Of a stretch of DNA of 6,339 bases, positions 1 through 5,428 are shown piece after piece. Position 1 is the first letter of the stretch. Each line of letters begins with the position of its first letter. This DNA is from Propionibacteriales bacterium (lineage in GTDB: Bacteria > Actinomycetota > Actinomycetes > Propionibacteriales > Propionibacteriaceae): the NCBI GenBank assembly GCA_017882655.1, contig JADGPB010000149.1, forward strand, positions 1 to 6,339. Direction: 5' to 3'. Made by a program: the position numbers and the translations under genes. The notes under the pieces were generated by a model. That model did no database searches. It was not told the DNA's origin and saw only the letters and a list, made by a program, of their open reading frames with translations.

Positions 1-3
1 TAT

Positions 4-2385
4 TTGTTCGTGCCAACATTGCCGCCGCATCTCCGTCCCGAGACCACTCCTGCCACCGACCCGTCCGCGATCGTGACGGGCCCGAACTATCGGATCAGCA
101 TGCTGACCCCCCGGCTGGTACGGCTCGAGTGGTCTCCCACTGGGCAGTTCACCGACGCCGCCACGCAGGTGGTGTGGAACCGGCAGTTCCCCGCCACGGA
201 CTTCACGCTGCGCCGCGACGGCGACGCGCTGCACATCCGTACCCCGTTCCTCCAGCTCGACTACGACGGCAAGGAGTTCACGGCGTTCGGTCTTACCGTG
301 CACGCGCTCGGCGTCTCCAGCTACCACTCGATCTGGCGCTACGGCGAGCGCGAGAAGGCGGCCTCTTTCGGCTTGCCCACGAACCTCGGCGGAACTGCCC
401 GGACCCTCGACGAGGCCGACGGCGCCGTACCGCTCGAGCCAGGCCTCGCGTCCGTCCACGGCATCACCACACTCGACGACAGCGTCTCACTGACCATCGA
501 CGAAGGCGGCTGGTTCGTCCCGCGCCCCGACGGCACGATCGACGTGTACGTGTTCGCGTACGGGCGCGACTTCGCTGCTGCGATCAAGGACTTCTACGCG
601 CTCACCGGCCCCCAGCCGTTGCTCCCCCGGTTCGCCCTGGGCAACTGGTGGAGCCGCTTCCACCCCTACACCGACACTGAGTACTCCGACGTCATCACGG
701 CGTTCGAGAAGGCCGACCTGCCGTTCAGCGTCGGTGTCATCGACATGGACTGGCACGTCACGGAGATCGACCCGTCGATCGGCAGCGGCTGGACCGGCTA
801 CACGTGGAACCCGGACCTCTTCCCCGATCCTCCGGCATTCCTCGCCTGGCTTCACGAGCACGGCCTGAAGGTGTCACTCAACGTGCACCCGGCCGACGGG
901 ATCCTGCGCCACGAGGAGTCGTACGAGCGCGTGGCCGAGCACGTCGGCATCGACCCAACTAGCGGCCAGCCCGTTCGGTTCGACCTGTGCAACCCCGCGT
1001 TCCGGGAGGCCTACTTCGACCTCGTCCACCACCCGCTGGAGGACCAGGGCGTCGACTTCTGGTGGCTCGACTGGCAGCAGGGACACTGGTCGACCGTGCC
1101 CGGTCTCGACCCCCTGTGGCTGCTCAACCACCTCCACTACCTCGACTCCGGCCGCGACGGCAAGCGCCCTCTGACGTTCTCCCGCTACGCAGGTCCGGGC
1201 TCGCATCGCTACCCCGTCGGCTTCTCCGGCGACACGGTCATCAGCTGGGACTCGCTGGCGTTCCAGCCGTACTTCACGGCGACCGCGAGCAACATCGGCT
1301 ACGGCTGGTGGAGCCACGACATCGGCGGGCACATGTTCGGCGTCAAGGACGACGAGCTCGCGACCCGCTGGCTCCAGCTCGGCTGCTTCTCGCCGATCAA
1401 CCGTCTCCACTCGACGCTCAACCCCTTCAGCAGCAAAGAGCCGTGGCGGTTCAACGCGGTCGCCGAGGCTGTGCAGAGCGACACGTTGAGGCTGCGCCAC
1501 CGGATGGTGCCGTACCTGCACACGATGAACGAGCGCGCCCACAGCCAGGGCCGGCCGCTCGTCGAGCCGCTGTACTGGGGTGAGCCGGTCATCGAGTCCC
1601 TGCACGCGAAGACCTCGTTCCGGTTCGGCTCGGAGCTGCTCGTTGCGCCGATCACGAGCCCTGCCGTACGCGACGTCGGTGTCGGGTCGGTCGAGACGCG
1701 GCTGCCCAACGGGACGTGGATCGACACGTACACCGGTGTCGTCTACGACGGTGGGCGCAACGTGACGATGCACCGTGGGCTCGACACATACCCGGTGCTC
1801 GCCAAAGCGGGCGGCATCGTGCCGCTGACCGGTCCCGACAACCTCCGCGTGGAGAACCCGGACGCGCTCGAGGTACGGGTCTACGCCGGTGCCGACGGGT
1901 CGTTCACCCTCTACGAGGACGACGACGCCGCGGATCCCCGCGTCGCCCGCACACCCATCGTCTTCGACTGGGCCGCAGGTCGCGTGTCCATCGGCCCCGC
2001 GATCGGTGCACTGGACGTCATCCCCGCAGTCCGCGACTGGACCGTGACGCTCGTCGGAGCCGCTCAGGCCACCGTGGTCGGCCACGACTCGGTCTGGGAC
2101 CCCGCGACATCCAGCCTGACGGTCCATCTGGGCCAGGTTCCTGCCGGCGAGGCGGTCGCCGTGACGTTCGGCGGACCGCTCACACTGAGCGACAACGACG
2201 TGGCGCGCAGGGTGTACGAGCTCGTCGACCGCGCCCAGGTGCCGTTCGCCGCCAAGGACGCCGTCGTCGCGGCCGTACAGCATGGCCGAGCCGGCGGCGC
2301 GGTCTCCCGCGACGTCCTGGAGCTGCACCTCGAACCCGTCCTCGAAGCGGCCGTGCTCGAGCTCGTGCTGGCGCACATCGCGTGA
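4..2385 (+). CDS. Glycoside hydrolase family 31 protein (alpha-glucosidase/alpha-xylosidase-like)
   Basis: A retaining alpha-glycosidase predicted to release terminal alpha-linked sugars; the substrate cannot be read from sequence. An N-terminal beta-sandwich spans about residues 20-200 (YRISMLTPRLVRLEWS). The (beta/alpha)8 barrel follows with GNWWSRF at 213-219 and GVIDMDWH at 244-251. FWWLDWQQG at 352-360 carries the expected nucleophile D356, FSGDT at 407-411 the expected acid/base D410, and WWSHDIGGH at 435-443 is a typical GH31 signature. Beta domains follow to about 728, then a helical tail. No signal peptide is visible, so a cytoplasmic enzyme is likely. The start is uncertain: TTG at 4 is the first candidate, GTG at 10 the next, and the frame is open to the window edge, so the gene may begin upstream. 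It overlaps the next gene by 4 nt. Family call firm; specificity unknown. Confidence 0.93.
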   Translation: MFVPTLPPHLRPETTPATDPSAIVTGPNYRISMLTPRLVRLEWSPTGQFTDAATQVVWNRQFPATDFTLRRDGDALHIRTPFLQLDYDGKEFTAFGLTVHALGVSSYHSIWRYGEREKAASFGLPTNLGGTARTLDEADGAVPLEPGLASVHGITTLDDSVSLTIDEGGWFVPRPDGTIDVYVFAYGRDFAAAIKDFYALTGPQPLLPRFALGNWWSRFHPYTDTEYSDVITAFEKADLPFSVGVIDMDWHVTEIDPSIGSGWTGYTWNPDLFPDPPAFLAWLHEHGLKVSLNVHPADGILRHEESYERVAEHVGIDPTSGQPVRFDLCNPAFREAYFDLVHHPLEDQGVDFWWLDWQQGHWSTVPGLDPLWLLNHLHYLDSGRDGKRPLTFSRYAGPGSHRYPVGFSGDTVISWDSLAFQPYFTATASNIGYGWWSHDIGGHMFGVKDDELATRWLQLGCFSPINRLHSTLNPFSSKEPWRFNAVAEAVQSDTLRLRHRMVPYLHTMNERAHSQGRPLVEPLYWGEPVIESLHAKTSFRFGSELLVAPITSPAVRDVGVGSVETRLPNGTWIDTYTGVVYDGGRNVTMHRGLDTYPVLAKAGGIVPLTGPDNLRVENPDALEVRVYAGADGSFTLYEDDDAADPRVARTPIVFDWAAGRVSIGPAIGALDVIPAVRDWTVTLVGAAQATVVGHDSVWDPATSSLTVHLGQVPAGEAVAVTFGGPLTLSDNDVARRVYELVDRAQVPFAAKDAVVAAVQHGRAGGAVSRDVLELHLEPVLEAAVLELVLAHIA

Positions 2386-3572
2386 GACCCTCCCGGCTCG
2401 CGCGCTGGAGCCTGGCGGCGATCGCCGTCCAGGCCCTCGTCGGGCTGGTGTGGCTCACCACGTACAAGGGGCTGTTCGACCCGCGCAACATGCCGCTGGG
2501 CAACGACTTCGCCGCGTTCTGGTTCGCCGCGCGGATGACGCTGCAGCGCCCGGCGACAGACGCGTACGACCTCGTGGGAATGACCCAGTTCCAGCACGCC
2601 ATCTGGCCGCAGCTGGAAGGCATGTACGCCTGGGTGTACCCGCCGTCGTTCCTCCTGCTCGTCCTCGGCTTCGGGCTGATGCCGTACATCGCCGCGTACG
2701 TCACGTGGACCGTCGCGACGCTCGGCGCGTACCTGGCGGGGCTGCGGCAGAACGTCCGCGACCGCACGTCATGGTGGCTGATCGCGGCGTTCCCCGGTCT
2801 GTGGCTCGGTCTCGGGCAGGGGCAGAACCAGTTCCTCACGGCAGCGCTGGGGGCGCTCGGCCTCGGACTCTTGCGCAAGCATCCCGTGTGGGCGGGCGTC
2901 TGCATCGGCCTACTGGCGATCAAGCCGCACCTCGCGCTGCTGTTCCCCGTCGCCCTGCTCGCCGCCCGCGCCTGGCGCACGATCCTGGCTGCCGCGGTGA
3001 CCGCCATCACGGTCACGCTGGTACCGGCCGCGATCCTCGGCTGGGGCACTCTGGTCGCGTGGCGCGACTCGATGTCTTGGGTGGCGACGGCGATCGAGCT
3101 GAAGCACCTGCCGGTGTGGATGTTCCCGGCCCCGTACCCCTGGCTGCTCTCCCTCGGCGCCCCGAACGTGCTGGCCTGGATCGTCCAGGGCGCGATCTCC
3201 GTGCTCGCGGCGGTCGTCGTGTACCGGCTGTGGCGGCCGCTGGCCAAGGGTGTGGGCTCCGTCGCCCTTCCGGGATCAGCCCTTGTGCTCGCGACGTTCC
3301 TCGCCACGCCGTACTACGCGATGTACGACCTCACGTGGCTCGCCCTGCCGCTCTGCTGGCTGGTCGCGACCGGGGTGGCGAAGGGGTTCCGGCGCGGCGA
3401 GAAGCCGCTGCTCGTGCTGATGTTCCTCTTGCCGTACGCGAGCGTGATCGCCCTCGTCGTCGACGTACAGCTCGCTCCGTTCGTGCTGGCGGCGCTGCTC
3501 TGGCACGTGTGGCAGCGCAGCGTCAGCGACCGAAACGACGCTCTCGCTGCCCGTACGCCCGTAGCGCTCTGA
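2382..3572 (+). CDS. GT87/DUF2029-family polytopic membrane glycosyltransferase
   Basis: Predicted integral membrane glycosyltransferase of 396 aa. Known GT87 members (mycobacterial PimE is one) transfer sugar from a polyprenyl-phosphate donor on the outer face of the membrane. Residues 40-50 read GNDFAAFWFAA; D42 corresponds to the conserved loop aspartate. YPPSFLLLVLGFGLMP at 86-101, GLGQGQNQFLTAAL at 143-156, AIKPHLALLFPVALLAA at 179-195 and TPYYAMYDLTWLALPL at 309-324 fit the family pattern of loops and helices. Roughly 11-13 hydrophobic segments span residues 8-378. The start is GTG at 2382, inside the GTGA that also ends the hydrolase gene, which implies translational coupling. The frame stays open upstream, but that part is an arginine-rich shadow of the hydrolase gene. 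The last 50 nt overlap the convergent prenyltransferase gene. Donor and acceptor are unknown; no gene symbol is justified. Confidence 0.87.
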   Translation: MRPSRLARWSLAAIAVQALVGLVWLTTYKGLFDPRNMPLGNDFAAFWFAARMTLQRPATDAYDLVGMTQFQHAIWPQLEGMYAWVYPPSFLLLVLGFGLMPYIAAYVTWTVATLGAYLAGLRQNVRDRTSWWLIAAFPGLWLGLGQGQNQFLTAALGALGLGLLRKHPVWAGVCIGLLAIKPHLALLFPVALLAARAWRTILAAAVTAITVTLVPAAILGWGTLVAWRDSMSWVATAIELKHLPVWMFPAPYPWLLSLGAPNVLAWIVQGAISVLAAVVVYRLWRPLAKGVGSVALPGSALVLATFLATPYYAMYDLTWLALPLCWLVATGVAKGFRRGEKPLLVLMFLLPYASVIALVVDVQLAPFVLAALLWHVWQRSVSDRNDALAARTPVAL

Positions 3573-4332
3573 GGAAGTCGACGCGGCGGAAGTCGGGCCA
3601 CAGCGCCTCGCAGAAGTAGTACTCGGAGTGGACCGACTGCCACATCAAGAAGCCGGACAGCCGCTGCTCCCCGGACGTGCGGATGATGAGATCCGGATCG
3701 GGCTGACCCGCGGTGTACAGGTGGTCGGCGATGTGCTCGATCTCGAGCGTCTCGGCGAGCTCGGCGAGCGTCGACCCCTTCTCCGACTCCTCGGCGAGCA
3801 GCGATCGCAACGCGTCACGGATCTCGTGGCGACCGCCGTACGAGACGGCGATGTTCACGATCATCCCCGTGTTCGCCTCGGCGCGCGCGCACGCGGTGCG
3901 CATCCGATCCGCGATGTCGTCAGGGAGCAGGTCGAGCGCTCCGACCGTACGGATCTGCCAGCGCTTCGTCTCCGACAGCTGCTCGACGAGGGTGGCGATG
4001 ACGTCGAGGAGGGGTTGGAACTCCTCGTCGTCGGCGCGGCTCAGGTTCTCGGTCGAGAGCACCCACAGCGTCACGAAACCGAGGCCGACCTCGTCGCACC
4101 AGTTCACGAACTCCTTGAGCTTGGCGGCGCCGGCGCGGTAGCCCGCGATCAGCGTCTCCCCCGGCGCGTTCAGCCGAGCCCAGCGCCTGTTGCCGTCCGC
4201 GAGGACGGCCACGTGCTTGGGGAGACGTGCCTTGTCGAGCTCGGCGATCAGCCGCTGCTCGTACGTGCTGTAGAGGAGGCCCGCCGGGTGCAACCGGTCG
4301 AGCCAATCGCGGAAACCCTCCCGTTGAGCCAC
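3523..4332 (-). CDS. uppS: Short-chain Z-isoprenyl diphosphate synthase (cis-prenyltransferase, UppS family, Rv1086-like)
   Basis: Condenses isopentenyl diphosphate with an allylic diphosphate to form cis double bonds, giving precursors of polyprenyl-phosphate sugar carriers. The 269-aa product has HVAVLADGNRRWAR at 40-53 (catalytic D46), LSTENLSR at 92-99, NIAVSYGGRHE at 160-170, DLIIRTSGEQRLSGFLMWQ at 214-232 (R218, R224) and LWPDFRR at 244-250. This is the complete UppS signature set. NRRWAR instead of NGRWA, LSTENL instead of FSTENW, and AGYRAGA at 63-69 where classical UppS has GHRAG resemble mycobacterial Rv1086, a Z,E-farnesyl diphosphate synthase, more than long-chain UppS (from memory). 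The start is GTG at 4332: its N-terminus has the amphipathic lead-in expected before the catalytic motif. No good Shine-Dalgarno precedes it, so it may be leaderless. Family certain; product chain length inferred. Confidence 0.93.
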   Translation of the reverse strand: MAQREGFRDWLDRLHPAGLLYSTYEQRLIAELDKARLPKHVAVLADGNRRWARLNAPGETLIAGYRAGAAKLKEFVNWCDEVGLGFVTLWVLSTENLSRADDEEFQPLLDVIATLVEQLSETKRWQIRTVGALDLLPDDIADRMRTACARAEANTGMIVNIAVSYGGRHEIRDALRSLLAEESEKGSTLAELAETLEIEHIADHLYTAGQPDPDLIIRTSGEQRLSGFLMWQSVHSEYYFCEALWPDFRRVDFLRALRAYGQRERRFGR

Positions 4333-4390
4333 GGCAACACGATAGGCCCCAATTCCATGTGGGGTCTTGGAAGGCCAGCCGAGTATGCTG

Positions 4391-4415
4391 AACCTACGGA
4401 ACCGTAACTTACGGT
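4391..4415. promoter_or_regulatory. Candidate repressor operator: overlapping TACGG/CCGTA palindromes
   Basis: Two palindromes overlap. Positions 4391-4410 fit AANNTACGGNNCCGTANNTT, with 14 of 20 positions symmetric. Positions 4401-4415 read ACCGTAACTTACGGT, a perfect pair of 7-nt arms around one C. Three half-sites therefore alternate in orientation (TACGG 4395, CCGTA 4402, TACGG 4410). This looks like a binding site for a dimeric helix-turn-helix regulator, for example TetR or GntR type, and its place 25-49 bp before the hlyIII-like start codon suits repression. The regulator is not in the window. Confidence 0.6.
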
Positions 4416-4428
4416 CGCACTGTGGCCT

Positions 4429-4434
4429 AGGAGG
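4429..4434 (+). promoter_or_regulatory. Ribosome binding site of the hlyIII-like gene
   Basis: AGGAGG is a full Shine-Dalgarno match placed 5 nt before the ATG at 4440. It settles the start of the hemolysin III gene and predicts strong initiation, in contrast to the divergent prenyltransferase gene, which has no comparable site. Confidence 0.85.
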
Positions 4435-4439
4435 CGCTC

Positions 4440-5129
4440 ATGGCACCCAAGACACCCACGGATCACACGGTGAAGGAGGTCGCCAAGGACCTCAGCGCCG
4501 ACATCAAACCGAAGCTGCGCGGATGGCTTCACGCCAGCGCCGTACCCCTGTCGTTGGTGGGCGGCATCCTGCTCATCGTGTTCGCCACGACGACTCTGGG
4601 CCGGGTCGGCGGCGCGGTGTACCTGGCGGCGTCGCTGCTGCTGTTCGGCACCAGCGCCACGTATCACCGGTTCGGCTGGGGCAAGACCGGCGCGGCGATC
4701 CTGCGGCGGATGGACCACTCGAACATCTACGTGTTCATCGCCGCCACGTACACGCCGCTCGCGCTCCTCCTGCTGACCGGTACATCGCGCGTTCTCCTGC
4801 TGACCCTGATCTGGGCCGAGGCGATCCTCGGCGTGCTGTTCCGGATCGTGTGGCTCGGCGCCCCGCGGTGGCTGTACACGGTGCTCTACATCGGGATGGG
4901 GTGGGCCGCCGTGGCATGGATCGTCCCGCTCTGGGCGGCCGGGGGCCCTCTCGTGATCGGCCTCATCGGGGCCGGCGGCCTGATCTACACGGGCGGCGCC
5001 GTCGTGTACGCGCTCAAGCGCCCGAACCCGTGGCCGAAGTGGTTCGGGTTCCACGAGATCTTCCACACCTGCACGGTGCTCGCCGCCGGCTGCCACTACG
5101 CCGCGATCGCGCTGATCACCTTCCGCTGA
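4440..5129 (+). CDS. Hemolysin III / PAQR-family seven-helix membrane protein
   Basis: A 229-aa integral membrane protein of the hemolysin III branch of the PAQR superfamily, whose eukaryotic members include the adiponectin receptors; bacterial members are thought to act in lipid homeostasis, and the hemolysin name is historical. Signatures in order: KPKLRGWLH at 23-31, SATYHRFGW at 72-80 (S72, H76), RRMDHSNIYVFIAATYTP at 89-106 (D92), PRWLYTVLYIGMGW at 142-155, and WFGFHEIFHTCTVLAAGCHY at 201-220 (H205, H209). H76, H205, H209 and D92 match the zinc-site residues of PAQR proteins, which have been proposed to act as lipid hydrolases. Seven hydrophobic segments lie at about 31-50, 56-74, 94-112, 117-138, 144-163, 169-191 and 209-228. 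A charged 26-residue N-terminus precedes the first helix. The ATG has a consensus ribosome binding site. The gene is divergent from the prenyltransferase and probably shares its operator. Family certain; function unproven. Confidence 0.95.
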   Translation: MAPKTPTDHTVKEVAKDLSADIKPKLRGWLHASAVPLSLVGGILLIVFATTTLGRVGGAVYLAASLLLFGTSATYHRFGWGKTGAAILRRMDHSNIYVFIAATYTPLALLLLTGTSRVLLLTLIWAEAILGVLFRIVWLGAPRWLYTVLYIGMGWAAVAWIVPLWAAGGPLVIGLIGAGGLIYTGGAVVYALKRPNPWPKWFGFHEIFHTCTVLAAGCHYAAIALITFR

Positions 5130-5138
5130 CGTCAGCGG
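5123..5138. repeat. Perfect 16-bp palindrome over the hlyIII-like stop codon
   Basis: CCGCTGACGTCAGCGG reads the same on both strands and includes the TGA stop at 5127-5129. As RNA it could form a 6-bp GC-rich stem with an ACGT loop. No T run follows it, so it is a weak terminator candidate; it could equally be a protein-binding site or the edge of a repeat element. Confidence 0.5.
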
Positions 5139-5428
5139 ACATGTACGGGCCATCCGCAATTGCCGATGACAGCGCGTTTCCCTGCGCGCCATGTCGAGGC
5201 GCGGATCTGCCGATGACGGTAATGGCCCCCTTAGTACCCAGAGAACCGCCGCTTGGAGCCTGCGCGAGGTCCCAACCGGGTGCCGAGCGTAAGTCGCTGA
5301 GGCAGAATTTCGGCCGTCCGCGCTGCGACGTCCGGTCGAGAGCGCCTCTACCGCAAGGACTGGCGGCATGGAACTGCTTCACAAGTTCCCATCCACGAAT
5401 ATGTGTTCCTTGAGGAGCTGGCGGGCTG
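5130..5428. other. 299-bp non-coding gap with nested inverted repeats
   Basis: No credible gene is seen on either strand; open frames here are run-ons or shadows. Structure noticed: TGCCGATGAC occurs twice (5161-5170 and 5208-5217). GGGCCAT (5147-5153) pairs with ATGGCCC (5222-5228), ATCCGC (5152-5157) with GCGGAT (5201-5206), and GCGCG (5172-5176) with CGCGC (5185-5189), giving roughly nested arms. GC is about 67 percent up to 5340 and drops to about 45 percent in 5371-5410. No tRNA fold, terminal repeat pair or transposase fragment was recognised. Confidence 0.5.
5370..5389 (-). terminator. Possible hairpin downstream of the epoxide hydrolase gene
   Basis: GGAACT (5370-5375) and AGTTCC (5384-5389) form a 6-bp stem with an 8-nt loop, about 40 nt past the stop codon of the minus-strand gene. 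There is no U tract, so a role in transcript ending is only a possibility. Confidence 0.25.

Larger units (their letters stand above)
4333..4439. promoter_or_regulatory. Divergent intergenic promoter region between uppS-like and hlyIII-like genes
   Basis: This 107-bp gap separates two outward-facing genes and must hold promoters for both unless one is read from further away. Possible -10-like words are TATGCT at 4384 and TAACTT at 4405 on the plus strand, and CATACT (complement of 4382-4387) on the minus strand. None has a convincing -35 partner, so I do not assign start sites. A weak hairpin, GGCCCC/GGGGTC with a 10-nt loop at 4345-4366, lies in the expected 5' leader of the minus-strand gene. 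The compound palindrome at 4391-4415 is listed separately. Confidence 0.6.

Noticed and set aside
874..2376. A 500-codon open frame on the minus strand opposite the GH31 gene, with several shorter ones nearby
   Set aside because: Its composition is dominated by Arg, Val, Asp, Glu and Gly, with no motif or fold; it is the complement of a high-GC gene with a GC-rich third position.
1716..2381. In-frame upstream extension of the glycosyltransferase frame
   Set aside because: The translated stretch is low-complexity Arg/Pro/Gly and lies fully inside the GH31 gene; the natural start is the overlapping GTG at 2382.
4367..4389. A -35/-10 promoter pair TTGGAA and TATGCT
   Set aside because: The spacing is 11 bp, too short for a sigma-70-type promoter.
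4357..4407. A 16-codon plus-strand frame (MWGLGRPAEYAEPTEP) in the divergent promoter region, ending inside the operator
   Set aside because: It has no ribosome binding site, and the composition looks like chance; a leader peptide cannot be supported, with only one Trp and no attenuator structure.
5369..5428. A possible small plus-strand gene starting ATG at 5369
   Set aside because: There is no ribosome binding site, and the frame continues into the antisense of the epoxide hydrolase with Arg/Trp/Cys-rich shadow sequence.
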